35,277 nucleotides of DNA from Candidatus Nomurabacteria bacterium (GCA_023267375.1 JAHFNJ010000010.1:1-35277); one strand, 5' to 3'. Counted from the stretch's first letter, positions 10,501 through 18,901 are shown. Made by a program: numbers and translations. The notes: generated by a model not told the origin, from the letters alone.

Positions 10501-12280
10501 AAATATTTTTTACAAAAGACTGTGAAAGTGTCGTAACTGTATCACTAACAACCAAAGGAACATCACCACTGACTTCGACGAGGCTTTGTGGAATTCCTGA
10601 AAGTTTTAGTGCACCCAGCGCATCAACAAAACCAGCACCTTGGACATCAGCACTGATTCCAGAATATGCGGTACTTGTTTTTTTTAAAAGATCTTTTACA
10701 TCAGCAGGGGTAAGTTCCGGATGAGCCTGTCTCAAAAGAGCAACAATACCTGCCATGTGTGGAGTAGCCATGGATGTTCCGTCAATACTTGCATACTTAC
10801 TTGTACCATTTGTTGAGGTGCCACAGATTGACCATCCCGCATCTGCTGCGGTTGGTGTAAAGGCAGAGCAAATGCGCACCCCTGGAGCTGCGATGTCTGG
10901 CTTTTTTAAATCAACATTATTCCAAATGACCGGCCCTCGAGATGAGAAAGTAGCAATGGGGCTTGAAGTACAGTAGTTACCAGTGTAGCCCGTCTTACAA
11001 GCGGCAGCAACAGTAATTGCTGTTCGTGCTGTTCCTGGAGACCCTATAGTTTGTGCACTTGGCCCTGAATTACCTCCTGCAATAGTAAATGTTACTCCAT
11101 TTGCACTAGCAGCATCTACCGCTAATGAAGTAGTATCGTCAGGATTCCCTGGTCCTCCTAAACTCAGAGTACATACATCAAGACGATCAGTAACAATTCC
11201 ATCTTGATTCGGATCAGCGCAGCGTTGGATTGCGGAGATTATTGCTGAAGTCCAACCAGAACCGCCTGCATCGAGAACTTTATAGGCATAGATGGTCGCC
11301 CCCGGAGCAGTACCCCGAATTGTTACAGGGGTTGTCTGACCACTCGGAATGAAAGTATCATACCCAGCTACAGTACCAGCCACGTGTGTGCCATGACCCA
11401 TATCATCCATCGGATCTTTATCATTATTTACAAAATCATACCCATCAGCAACCTTGCAACCAGAACCAAAACATTTCCCTAGAGAGGGGTGAGTATAATC
11501 TACTCCTGTATCAATAACCCCAATTCGCATACCTTTCCCATCAAGAACAAGACCATTTTTGTCTGTGTACTGCCATACTTGGTTTGCCTTTGTTTGTGGA
11601 ACTGAATCAATTAAAGTCATGTGAACAGAAGTATTTGGAACAACAGTTACCCCCTTAATCTGACTCAATTTCTTGATCGTATCTTGTACTGGGACATCAA
11701 AAAGAGCATACCCATTCATCGCTTCTGTATATTCAATTGCGCGAATTTTACCTTTTGCTTGGCCATGGAGAGGGCCAGAAAAGACAAGGGTTGACTTGAG
11801 AGCTTGTTCTGCTTTCGTTTTAATATCGGCGTGCGCTTTTTTTATTTCTGCACGACGAGTAGCAGCAACAGTATTTGCCTCCACATTTGATTTACCAGCC
11901 TTCACTGCTTTTCCGCGAACTTCCAGAACAGGATTATTATCGATAATGAGCAGCACACCATCTGCATCAGCAGAGGATCTTCGGAGGTCGTCTACATAGA
12001 GAGAATCCCCTGTCACGGTAATTTTCTCTCGAGCAACCTTCGTCTTACCAAATACTGCTCCTGTTGTATCAACTAAATCACGTTCAGCACCCTCCGCATT
12101 AAAAGGAACAAGCTCTCCAGATGCATTCTGATTTCCCACTGCAGCACTTAGTCCCAAGAAACCTCTAAACTTAGTACTAGAGAGTGTAAGGATTATGAGA
12201 GAAAGAATGATGATCGCACTGATAATAGAAAACGTTTTTTGTTTTTTACTCATATTTAAAAATATTCTGAATAAGCCCAC
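7544..12280 (-). CDS. Large secreted S8 subtilase (1578 aa) with C-terminal Ig-like domain; paralog of 2537-7411
   Basis: IGVIDTGVDYTHPSLG, DMGHGTHVAGTVAG, IDGTSMATPHMAGIVALL; tail PTVSLTAPTNGATVSG...; ends VSKIVTK, like the neighbour's VSKTVTK. Confidence 0.95.
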   Translation of the reverse strand: MGLFRIFLNMSKKQKTFSIISAIIILSLIILTLSSTKFRGFLGLSAAVGNQNASGELVPFNAEGAERDLVDTTGAVFGKTKVAREKITVTGDSLYVDDLRRSSADADGVLLIIDNNPVLEVRGKAVKAGKSNVEANTVAATRRAEIKKAHADIKTKAEQALKSTLVFSGPLHGQAKGKIRAIEYTEAMNGYALFDVPVQDTIKKLSQIKGVTVVPNTSVHMTLIDSVPQTKANQVWQYTDKNGLVLDGKGMRIGVIDTGVDYTHPSLGKCFGSGCKVADGYDFVNNDKDPMDDMGHGTHVAGTVAGYDTFIPSGQTTPVTIRGTAPGATIYAYKVLDAGGSGWTSAIISAIQRCADPNQDGIVTDRLDVCTLSLGGPGNPDDTTSLAVDAASANGVTFTIAGGNSGPSAQTIGSPGTARTAITVAAACKTGYTGNYCTSSPIATFSSRGPVIWNNVDLKKPDIAAPGVRICSAFTPTAADAGWSICGTSTNGTSKYASIDGTSMATPHMAGIVALLRQAHPELTPADVKDLLKKTSTAYSGISADVQGAGFVDALGALKLSGIPQSLVEVSGDVPLVVSDTVTTLSQSFVKNISIKNVSTTSITFTPSTSILDPGIKVTFSPSSLTIPVGGTANLVITTTINHSVVSSPQSVNGVVTLSSSSGNIVFGMRINIQNRLISDVASVELPGDNKDLPTWSTQKIINFRNTLTDTATSYVVSSTSIPGVTITPSVATLVLPKGATLPITFSITADNSIVPDGWYTGSFTLASPLETVVIPFSFFKGYVVTMTYGDLAGGCMNIYTKNEALLQYYCPTSNTTQKMYTTIPGPYNFLVFPSWPGFTNAKFIIQRGVTSSVNLTYTDAIYKVRMNPTNPDGTIGVGGYLLTLADISAVVPNTSYVTIGGAVNGAEIINPTFWINAFDSNVKMQITGTSGNPTGRWLSTFMYQIEDGLSHDYIFGNTITDFGVRNLYTTTNKNYGKTVYLYPAICPTADGRVAACSVPAPHKDLFIPVTMTSAPIAVYSYANTQVTPPTSTHDIYPSVYFGLGTDPGGGWDYINPIYQTVDLYLGKTVAYAWKQGNVYRNIDGLFANKYANWKLDLPPNNTLYVGEGPIVDSGKFVNYADNRDWINSCYIGKARGAGGYYSSYGSSSPFHSFGGLSYEWLYNGNSGSAINLAELPVSYSLKLNGQVVDQGKINETTDWTSNYMNYRFPTDPITPGTYEFTAIKTTTINSIPTESKTTVTFPIVSKASYQTNPVDENPPYIAKLNLISGGLWQSVIDPTTTNLISFEINPNPKITGTTAEGCYTDFIYGTDSVVSVKASQSIDGGVTWIPLSINTASGISTTTVVTNTTTSLYGFKIEAIDGAGNTLSYQFQVPKGTVITGGTPPDTIPPTVSLTAPTNGATVSGAAVTVTANAIDNVGGSGITTVEFYAGAKLLGTDTTAPYSIVWDTKNGSFPNGTYSLTVKAFDVAGNSSTSSVVSVAVANTTQAYPTTNITSPTSTALPKGGSVKFTATASDSSSIISITLSIDNALKQTCSNVTTCSYTWSMKGVSAGSHTLSVTATNKSGLQTIVSKIVTK

Positions 12281-12368
12281 TAGATTGATAAATAATACTG
12301 TTGTATATTATTATATAAAATAAAAACACAGAAAGATACTAATCTTAGCCATAAATATTGGGTATGAT

Positions 12369-12402
12369 TAAAAAACACTTCCATGTCCTGGAAGTGTTTT
12401 TT
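12369..12402 (-). terminator. Terminator downstream of rpsG
   Basis: aaaaaacacttccatgtcctggaagtgtttttt. Confidence 0.8.
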
Positions 12403-12423
12403 AATTCTTTAATTTATTTTGTA

Positions 12424-12894
12424 TTACCAAGCGAAGTGGGCGAATGCTTTGTTTGATTCTGCCATCTTGTGAGTATCTTCTTTCTTCTTGATCGCAGCGC
12501 CTTCATTCTTTGAAGCAGCTATCAATTCATCGGCAAGCTTGATGTGCATTGGCTTACCTTTGCCAGCGCGAGCAGCGAGGAGGATCCAGCGCATTGCGAG
12601 TGCAAGTCGGCGTTCAGGGCGAACTTCACGAGGAACCTGGTAGTTTGCACCACCGATACGGCGTGAACGCACTTCAACGAGCGGACTTGCATTCTTCATT
12701 GCTAAGTCGAAAATTTCAAGCGGGTTTGGGTTTTCAGTCTTTTCCTTAATGAGTTCGAAAGCACTGTAGACTACCTTACGAGCAGTTTCTTTCTTTCCTG
12801 AACCCATGACATTGTTAATAAACTTCCCCACTTTTGGTGAGTTGTATTTAATGTCAGGCTTTGGGATATTTCGGTTGTTTACTTTTCTTCGCAT
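12424..12894 (-). CDS. rpsG: 30S ribosomal protein S7
   Basis: MRRKVNNRNIPKPDIKYNSPKVGKFINNVMGSGKKETARKVVY...GGANYQVPREVRPERRLALAMRWI; follows rpsL as in the str operon. Confidence 0.97.
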   Translation of the reverse strand: MRRKVNNRNIPKPDIKYNSPKVGKFINNVMGSGKKETARKVVYSAFELIKEKTENPNPLEIFDLAMKNASPLVEVRSRRIGGANYQVPREVRPERRLALAMRWILLAARAGKGKPMHIKLADELIAASKNEGAAIKKKEDTHKMAESNKAFAHFAW

Positions 12895-12913
12895 AATTTA
12901 AAATTGAGATTAC

Positions 12914-13336
12914 TTAGGCTTTCTTTTCCTTTGGACGCTTCGCACCGTAGCGAGAACGACTCTGCATTCGCTTATCAACACCAGTAGCATCGAGCACGCC
13001 GCGAACGATGTGATAACGAACCCCGATCAAGTCTTTCACACGACCCCCACGGAGCATCACCACTGAGTGTTCCTGAAGATTGTGGCCGATACCTGGGATA
13101 TATGCAGTAACTTCCATACCATTCGTAAGACGTACGCGGGCGATCTTTCGGAGCGCTGAGTTCGGCTTCTTTGGGGTAGTTGTGGTTACTTTCGTGCATA
13201 CACCGCGCTTAAATGGAGCTGGGTAATATACCGGGCGGTTCTTAATAGCGTTAAAACCGCGCGCTAAAGCAACGGCCTTTGATTTCCGCTTTACTTGAGT
13301 TCTTCCTTTTTTTACGAGTTGGCTGATTCGTGACAT
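12914..13336 (-). CDS. rpsL: 30S ribosomal protein S12
   Basis: [70 protein letters not shown]. Confidence 0.98.
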   Translation of the reverse strand: MSRISQLVKKGRTQVKRKSKAVALARGFNAIKNRPVYYPAPFKRGVCTKVTTTTPKKPNSALRKIARVRLTNGMEVTAYIPGIGHNLQEHSVVMLRGGRVKDLIGVRYHIVRGVLDATGVDKRMQSRSRYGAKRPKEKKA

Positions 13337-13432
13337 GTGTTTTATGAGTTCTTAACAAAAATAGCCCAAACGGACTAGTGGAGATAATGTACTATAGAGT
13401 AGAAAAAAAGGCAAGTCCGCACACATTTATTC

Positions 13433-14065
13433 CTATTGAAGTAATAGTTGTGTCCCCGTTAAAGCAGAGAAAATGGCAAATATTGCTGGGGAAAAGTACT
13501 GCCAAAGGAAGATAATGAAAAAGAGGAGCACAATAAAACCATAGCGATCCAAGAAAAATTCAATATGCCGCATCCGAGGCGGGAGGAGTGCAATCAGCAC
13601 GCGCGAGCCATCAAGAGGCGGAATCGGCATCAGATTAAAAAAGGCGAGAAGAATATTGACGAAAATGATTGTGCTGATTATGAAAAGAAGCGCTTCATTA
13701 CCAAAACCAGAAGCAATAAGTCCTCGGAAAATAAGACTGAAAACAATAGCCACCACAGCATTGGCAATAATACCAGCCAAGGCAACCATGATCGTCCCCT
13801 TGCGATAATTGCGGAGATTGTTTGGATTATAGGGAACCGGCTTGGCCCAGCCGAAGACGAAGCCAGCATGTGTGACAACAAGCAGGAACGGCAAAAGCAC
13901 TGAACCAAAAAGGTCGAGATGCTTCATCGGGTTCAAAGTAAGGCGCCCTGCCATTTTGGCAGTTGGGTCACCCAAACGCTCAGCAGCAAAGCCGTGTGCG
14001 ACTTCGTGCACCACGACTGACATGATGAGAATTATGACGTAAAAGGTTGCGGTGGTAGGATCCAT
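13433..14065 (-). CDS. Site-2 protease family (M50) membrane metallopeptidase
   Basis: HEVAHGFAAERLGDPTAK zinc motif and NLMPIPPLDGS; multiple TM segments. Confidence 0.93.
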   Translation of the reverse strand: MDPTTATFYVIILIMSVVVHEVAHGFAAERLGDPTAKMAGRLTLNPMKHLDLFGSVLLPFLLVVTHAGFVFGWAKPVPYNPNNLRNYRKGTIMVALAGIIANAVVAIVFSLIFRGLIASGFGNEALLFIISTIIFVNILLAFFNLMPIPPLDGSRVLIALLPPRMRHIEFFLDRYGFIVLLFFIIFLWQYFSPAIFAIFSALTGTQLLLQ

Positions 14066-14156
14066 AGATGGTTAGGGAGTGCAGACTTGCATTCCACTGG
14101 TTGGTATGGTAGCATGAAAACGTTCAATTATATAGCCCTTTGGGCATTTTTTAATC

Positions 14157-14176
14157 CCTGCCTACCGGCAGGCAGG
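14157..14176. repeat. Short GC-rich palindrome cctgcctaccggcaggcagg just upstream of rpmB
   Basis: 7-bp perfect arms cctgcct / aggcagg, ending 9 nt before the ATG. Confidence 0.7.
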
Positions 14177-14185
14177 TCAATTTTT

Positions 14186-14428
14186 ATGAAAACTTGCGCT
14201 ATAAGCAAAAAAGGAACAATCATCGCTGGAGGATACTCAAACCGCACTCGTGCGACCAAGTACAACCCAACTGGCAAGACCCGAAAGTATCCAAATATCC
14301 AGAAAAAGAAGATTTACGTGCCTGAACTTGGCAAGTCTTTCTCACTTTATCTCTCAACTGACGGTATCAAGACTATCAACAAGAACGGTGCATACGTCAC
14401 TCTCAAGAAAGCCGGACTCATTAAATAA
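14186..14428 (+). CDS. rpmB: 50S ribosomal protein L28 (bL28)
   Basis: From ATG 14186: MKTCAISKKGTIIAGGYSNRTRATKYNPTGKTRKYPNIQKKKIYVPELGKSFSLYLSTDGIKTINKNGAYVTLKKAGLIK. The upstream Met in the ORF track (14087) gives an unrelated N-terminus. Confidence 0.9.
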   Translation: MKTCAISKKGTIIAGGYSNRTRATKYNPTGKTRKYPNIQKKKIYVPELGKSFSLYLSTDGIKTINKNGAYVTLKKAGLIK

Positions 14429-14440
14429 TAAAGCTATCCA

Positions 14441-14476
14441 AAATCAAAAACTCCCCATCTGGGGAGTTTTTGATTT
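14441..14476. terminator. Bidirectional terminator between rpmB (+) and 14490-15614 (-)
   Basis: aaatcaaaaactccccatctggggagtttttgattt. Confidence 0.85.
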
Positions 14477-14489
14477 GAGTATATTGTAA

Positions 14490-15614
14490 TTAGCGCAACA
14501 ACTGTAGTGTTTCTTGAGATTGTTGCAAGAGACCTCCTGTGCCAATCATTAACGGAGCAGTAATTGATGTATTCCCTGCCCAATCTGTTATTTTCGCTGT
14601 AATCGAATGTGCGACACCTGGGGCCAAAGTTCCAAAATCTAAATGGAATGTTTCAATATTTTGCCCAATCACAGGTCGAACTACATTTGCACCCTTAGTA
14701 CGAGCAGGACCACATCCTCCACAGCTTTGTGTTGTTGTTACAATTTTGGTCATATTACCATTTACTGTCTTACAAGCTGTTTCTGATGTATCAGTGCATT
14801 CTTTACTTCCTACATTAGGAGTCCCCATGGTTCCATACCAAGTACAACCATCAACCCAGTAAGGTTGCCCCGTAACTTTGCCTGGGATACACACAAAAGC
14901 TGCTACTCGAGGATCTAAATCTACTCTAAACGGTGTAGCATCCCCAAGCTTTATCCCTCCATCATAGAAAGAAACGCTCTGAATTCCAGACCCTGAATCA
15001 TCAGCAACCACTGCAAGATCACTACTTGCACTACTTGAAGTTGTTGCAGGAGTGGTTTTCATTGAAAAAATAGACGAGATAGCTGGTGAAGTAGTATCTC
15101 CTCCACTAGTTGGTTTTCCACAATCACCCTTGTCATAACAACCCCAGCCACCAACAAGACACTCTTTATAAACCGCAGGCGGATTACAACTGGTAGGACC
15201 TCCTATCATAGCCTGATTTGCTGATAAATTAGCCTTAAGACTAATTCCACTATTAATAACCCCCGCTGATACTTTAGAAAGGCACATAGCTTCTTTTTCT
15301 GTGGCACTCGCCTTGGTAAAATCATCATTAGTGAAATTATTCTCTTTAAAATTTCCGTCAGATGAGCTTCCATCACTATAATAGATAGTACACTTCCCAT
15401 CCGGAGTCCATTTTATTGAGCTTATAGAAACAGCGGCTGCAGTTTTTGGATCTATTCCTGGATTCAGGAGTGAGGGAACATTCACATTATTAATTATTGC
15501 AAGGCCCGCAGCTGCTCCTTGATCCTGTAGAGCAATTTTATTGGCACTCATCACACCAATGGCAACCCCAGCGACTAGAACTAGACAAACAAGTAAAGCA
15601 TTTTTGGGACTCAT
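14490..15614 (-). CDS. Secreted or membrane-anchored protein of unknown function; Cys-containing, Ig-like C-terminus
   Basis: N-terminal TM MSPKNALLVCLVLVAGVAIGVM then QDQGAAAGLA; C-terminal FGTLAPGVAHSITAKITDWAGNTS. Good -35/-10 upstream. Confidence 0.8.
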   Translation of the reverse strand: MSPKNALLVCLVLVAGVAIGVMSANKIALQDQGAAAGLAIINNVNVPSLLNPGIDPKTAAAVSISSIKWTPDGKCTIYYSDGSSSDGNFKENNFTNDDFTKASATEKEAMCLSKVSAGVINSGISLKANLSANQAMIGGPTSCNPPAVYKECLVGGWGCYDKGDCGKPTSGGDTTSPAISSIFSMKTTPATTSSSASSDLAVVADDSGSGIQSVSFYDGGIKLGDATPFRVDLDPRVAAFVCIPGKVTGQPYWVDGCTWYGTMGTPNVGSKECTDTSETACKTVNGNMTKIVTTTQSCGGCGPARTKGANVVRPVIGQNIETFHLDFGTLAPGVAHSITAKITDWAGNTSITAPLMIGTGGLLQQSQETLQLLR

Positions 15615-15654
15615 AGTAAAAATAAATTAAATAATAAAGTTAATTGCTCTCTAT

Positions 15655-15682
15655 AGTGTACCTTCTCACAATCAGATGTCAA
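15655..15682 (-). promoter_or_regulatory. Sigma70-like promoter upstream of the 14490-15614 gene
   Basis: Minus strand TTGACA (15682-15677), 16-nt spacer, TACACT (15660-15655); start codon at 15614. Confidence 0.55.
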
Positions 15683-15701
15683 AAATAATTATCCCCACTC
15701 T

Positions 15702-16562
15702 CTATTCTATTACCTTGAAACCCTCCCCTGTTGAACATATCTCAATTGTCCCCAGTAAATCAGTTCGAAGAATACGTACTCCGACTGAAGTCAGGGTATC
15801 AATCGTTTCCTTATGCGGATGACCGTACTTGTTATTTTTACCGTCGGAGATAAGCGCATATTTCGACGCAACTGCTTTCACAAAATCGGCGCCAGTCGAT
15901 GTACGGGAGCCGTGATGACCAACCTTCAAAACATCAGACTCGAGCGCGGCTCCGTTTTCAGCCAGAACGATTCCTTCTGTCATCTTGGTCGCATCACCCA
16001 TCAAAAGCATCGAATCATCCCCGTACACGAGACGCGCCACAATCGATCCATCATTTGATGTCCAATCCCTGACATCACGATCAGGAAATATAATATCAAT
16101 ATAGACATCATTTTTCTCGTCGAGTACGAGTTTCATGCCACGCCGTGCGACAATATCAGGAATTTTTTTACTTCGTATCACCTCTTCAAGGGTTGCATAC
16201 GTCTTCGACTCATTAAATGTTCCGGGTTCAAGCACCGCACCAACATCATACCGTTCGAGGATAGGCACAAAACCGCCAATGTGATCTTTGTCGGGATTTG
16301 TCACCACAAGCACATCAAGGGAGCGATCGAGCGCTGGCATGACTTCCCCTAAACGTTTAAGTACTCCTTGATCAGGCCCAGCATCAAACATAACCTGCCG
16401 GCCGTTGGGCGCCTCTATATAAATTGCATCGCCTTGGCCGATATCGAGCATCACAACACGAAGCGTCTTGCCGCTCGCAATAACCATATGCGCACCAATA
16501 AAAATATCGAGGATAATGAGCAAGAACAACGCTGTCCATCGATGCTTTTTGAGATACCCCAT
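15702..16562 (-). CDS. ComEC C-terminal-type metallo-beta-lactamase-fold protein
   Basis: MGYLKKHRWTALFLLIILDI (TM) then VVMLDIGQGDAIYIEAPNGRQVMFDAG...VVTNPDKDHIGGF...LKVGHHGSRTSTGADF...KNNKYGHPH. Start at 16562 preferred over 16655, which overlaps the divergent SOD gene and its promoter. Confidence 0.88.
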   Translation of the reverse strand: MGYLKKHRWTALFLLIILDIFIGAHMVIASGKTLRVVMLDIGQGDAIYIEAPNGRQVMFDAGPDQGVLKRLGEVMPALDRSLDVLVVTNPDKDHIGGFVPILERYDVGAVLEPGTFNESKTYATLEEVIRSKKIPDIVARRGMKLVLDEKNDVYIDIIFPDRDVRDWTSNDGSIVARLVYGDDSMLLMGDATKMTEGIVLAENGAALESDVLKVGHHGSRTSTGADFVKAVASKYALISDGKNNKYGHPHKETIDTLTSVGVRILRTDLLGTIEICSTGEGFKVIE

Positions 16563-16576
16563 AAGAAGAGTATAAT
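16549..16576 (+). promoter_or_regulatory. Sigma70-like promoter upstream of sodB
   Basis: TTGAGA (16549-16554), 16-nt spacer, TATAAT (16571-16576); ATG at 16618. Confidence 0.55.
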
Positions 16577-16617
16577 ACGGAAAGGCCGAAGTTTTAATAT
16601 AAAATTCCAGAAAAAAT

Positions 16618-17205
16618 ATGTTTACCGCACAAACGTTTACCATTCCCGAACTCAAGGGGATCTCACAAAAAAATATTGAAGAACATCTAAAACTCTACGC
16701 TGGGTATGTAAAGTTTTCAAATTATATTCTTGAAAAAATCGATGAGTTGAAAAAAGATTCTGAAAAGAACGCCTACGAATTGGGTGAACTCCAGCGTCGT
16801 TTCGCTTTCGAGTTTGATGGTATGCGCAACCATGAATATTACTTCGCTTCGTTCGAGGGTGGAGCAAAACCACTTGCTGATGGAGTACTCAAGGAAGCAC
16901 TCGAAAAACGCTTTGGATCATTCGAGGCATTCCTTGCTCAGTTTAAAGCAGTAGCGCTCACCCGTGGCATTGGCTGGGCTATGCTCTACTACGACAAAAA
17001 AACAGGGCAGCTTCTCACGCAGTGGGTAGATGAACAACACTTGGGACAACTCGCCACCTGCCAAATAGTTTTAGCTCTAGATGTATGGGAACACTCTTAT
17101 GTTTTTGATTACCAGCCAAGCGGGAAGAAACAATACATAGAAGATTTCTTTACCAACTTGAACTGGGAGATAATCGAAAAAAACTACAAAGAAGCAACTG
17201 CGTAG
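16618..17205 (+). CDS. sodB: Superoxide dismutase, Fe/Mn family
   Basis: EEHLKLYAGYV, MRNHEYYFASFEGGAKPLADG, GWAMLYYDKKTGQL, DVWEHSYVFDYQPSGKKQYIEDFFTNLNWEIIEKNY: SOD ligand motifs present. Confidence 0.92.
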   Translation: MFTAQTFTIPELKGISQKNIEEHLKLYAGYVKFSNYILEKIDELKKDSEKNAYELGELQRRFAFEFDGMRNHEYYFASFEGGAKPLADGVLKEALEKRFGSFEAFLAQFKAVALTRGIGWAMLYYDKKTGQLLTQWVDEQHLGQLATCQIVLALDVWEHSYVFDYQPSGKKQYIEDFFTNLNWEIIEKNYKEATA

Positions 17206-17214
17206 ATATGCCTG

Positions 17215-17293
17215 CCCCGTACGAAGTTGCGAGCGCCTGTCTGCGTGCGTTCACGCACAGGCAGGCATCCGGCGAGCAACTTTCGTTCTGGGG
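17215..17293. repeat. Nested palindromic element between SOD and the SOD 3' fragment
   Basis: Outer arms ccccgtacgaagttgcgagc / gcgagcaactttcgttctgggg (imperfect complements); inner arms gcctgtctgcgtgcgt (17235-17250) / acgcacaggcaggc (17253-17266). Confidence 0.8.
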
Positions 17294-17410
17294 TGGGAAC
17301 ATTCCTATGTGTATGACTACCCGACAAGCGAAAAGAAAAAATACATCGAAGCATTTTTTGAGAATCTAAATTGGGAAGTGATTGAAGAAAATTTCAAGAA
17401 CGCGCAATAG
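17294..17410 (+). pseudogene. Second, diverged copy of the SOD C-terminal 38 codons plus stop (gene fragment)
   Basis: Translates WEHSYVYDYPTSEKKKYIEAFFENLNWEVIEENFKNAQ*, matching WEHSYVFDYQPSGKKQYIEDFFTNLNWEIIEKNYKEAT (26 of ~37 residues identical by hand). No start codon or upstream SOD sequence; begins at the end of the palindrome 17215-17293. Confidence 0.88.
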
Positions 17411-17420
17411 AAGCATAATA

Positions 17421-17453
17421 TAAAAATTCCCCGCACACGCGGGGAATTTTTAT
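17421..17453. terminator. Bidirectional terminator after the SOD fragment
   Basis: taaaaattccccgcacacgcggggaatttttata. Confidence 0.85.
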
Positions 17454-17467
17454 ATGTATTGGAAATT

Positions 17468-18901
17468 TTAGTAACCCACTTTGTACTTATCTGATGAGAC
17501 AATAATACTATCGATGAGCGTGTCTAGACCATTGAAAAAATTAGCTTGCTCGGTTTTGCATTCCGTATATTCTGGATCACTATAGGCACCGCAACCATTC
17601 GCATAGCGCAAGGTAAATGTTGTGTAGAGTGTGCTTCCCTGTTTTCCGGGAGTTTTATAGGTGTACGTCGTATACACACTGCCGAGAGCGCCATCAGAAG
17701 ATTCAGTTATACAGTAATCCCGGCCGTTAATTGTTTTTTGTACAGTTTGTGAACCTGCATCATCCTGTGAGTGCATTTGAACACATGAGTAACTAGTACC
17801 AGACTGAACAACCGGTGGCCAACCACTCTGCGCAGAAATGTACGGGATCGGCAGTGTTGTTAAAGGTTTTGCGGTAGTAATTGTAAATGAATAAATAATA
17901 TTCTGTATAACACTGCTTGGGGTTCCGTGATCAGTAAGTGTGTACCGTGTGCCATTCGGTGCGATATAACAATAACCAGTTGCCGTATCAGTCTTGTTAT
18001 TCATACTCCTGAAAGCAGAACTGGAATCTCCTTTGATGAAATCGAGGTTATTGATCGTAACGTGTGTAAAATTGTTATTATCCCAACCTTGATCACATGG
18101 GGTACTGTCGTAACCTTTGTTGGCTGGAGTAAGTATAACAATCAATAAATTATCATACGGTGGTTGAGGATTATTAGTTGAAAGACCTAATAAGCCAGGG
18201 AATTTATCTGGGGCATACATATCGTTTACTGTCATAGCCGCAGGATACGAAAAAGAAATACCGTACTCAGAGTTCGAATATGTTTTTGTTGAGGATGCAG
18301 TAGAACCTTGAGCTGTATTAATCGTAAATAAATTATCAGAAATATCATCATATGAATTATATTCTTGCGGAGTTATTCCGACCCTTACGCGAAAATTTTT
18401 ACCGGGTAAAAAATTTGTAGTGGAACTTTGTGCTATATCAGAAAAAGCTGGAATAGTAGTACTGTAAATTCCTGTATCAGAAACAGAAACACCAAGCCAT
18501 GGTTTGTTAGGATCATTAACGTTTGTTTTAGAAAGATATGTATAAGCGCCATTAGTTCCCTCAAGTTTAATTGCAACTTGTTTAGGAATATAAGGGTTGT
18601 TGCAACTCTGCCACTTAACTATAATTTGCTGACCTACTTGATAAACTTCTCCCCCATTCGGCGAAAGCACCGTCACTGAAGGCGGCGAATTTTTATTACA
18701 GGCGACACTATTATTATTGCCCGAGTCTGTGGTGGTTGTTTTGTCGCCAGAATCATAAAGTGGATTTGTCCCCTGATTAGTATTACCGTAATACATTGGG
18801 TTTTTATTTTTCCCGAGGTTATATGCAACCAATGCGATACCGATAACGACCAAAATTCCAATTATAGTCCACATCGTACCCGCACCTTTGTTGTATTTCA
18901 T
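17468..18901 (-). CDS. Membrane-anchored extracellular protein of unknown function with a Ser/Thr-rich Kre9/Knh-like beta-sandwich segment
   Basis: MWTIIGILVVIGIALVAYNLG TM, then PPSVTVLSPNGGEVYQVGQQIIVKWQS, typical of NGGExWxxGxxxxIxW domains. Confidence 0.78.
   Translation of the reverse strand: MKYNKGAGTMWTIIGILVVIGIALVAYNLGKNKNPMYYGNTNQGTNPLYDSGDKTTTTDSGNNNSVACNKNSPPSVTVLSPNGGEVYQVGQQIIVKWQSCNNPYIPKQVAIKLEGTNGAYTYLSKTNVNDPNKPWLGVSVSDTGIYSTTIPAFSDIAQSSTTNFLPGKNFRVRVGITPQEYNSYDDISDNLFTINTAQGSTASSTKTYSNSEYGISFSYPAAMTVNDMYAPDKFPGLLGLSTNNPQPPYDNLLIVILTPANKGYDSTPCDQGWDNNNFTHVTINNLDFIKGDSSSAFRSMNNKTDTATGYCYIAPNGTRYTLTDHGTPSSVIQNIIYSFTITTAKPLTTLPIPYISAQSGWPPVVQSGTSYSCVQMHSQDDAGSQTVQKTINGRDYCITESSDGALGSVYTTYTYKTPGKQGSTLYTTFTLRYANGCGAYSDPEYTECKTEQANFFNGLDTLIDSIIVSSDKYKVGY

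Noticed and set aside
2935-12000. Many 60-170 aa plus-strand ORFs across the large S8 genes (e.g. 3282-3593, 5172-5507, 6906-7427, 10386-10724)
   Set aside because: Antisense shadow ORFs of long coding genes; compositions mirror the opposite strand and no family is recognisable.
14134-14153. Possible transcription attenuator agccctttgggcatttttt before rpmB
   Set aside because: Stem only 4 bp, too weak to call a terminator; kept only as context for the leader.
14087-14185. N-terminal extension of the bL28 ORF (MHSTGWYGSMKTFNY...)
   Set aside because: Overlaps the probable promoter and palindrome; ATG at 14186 gives a standard bL28 N-terminus.
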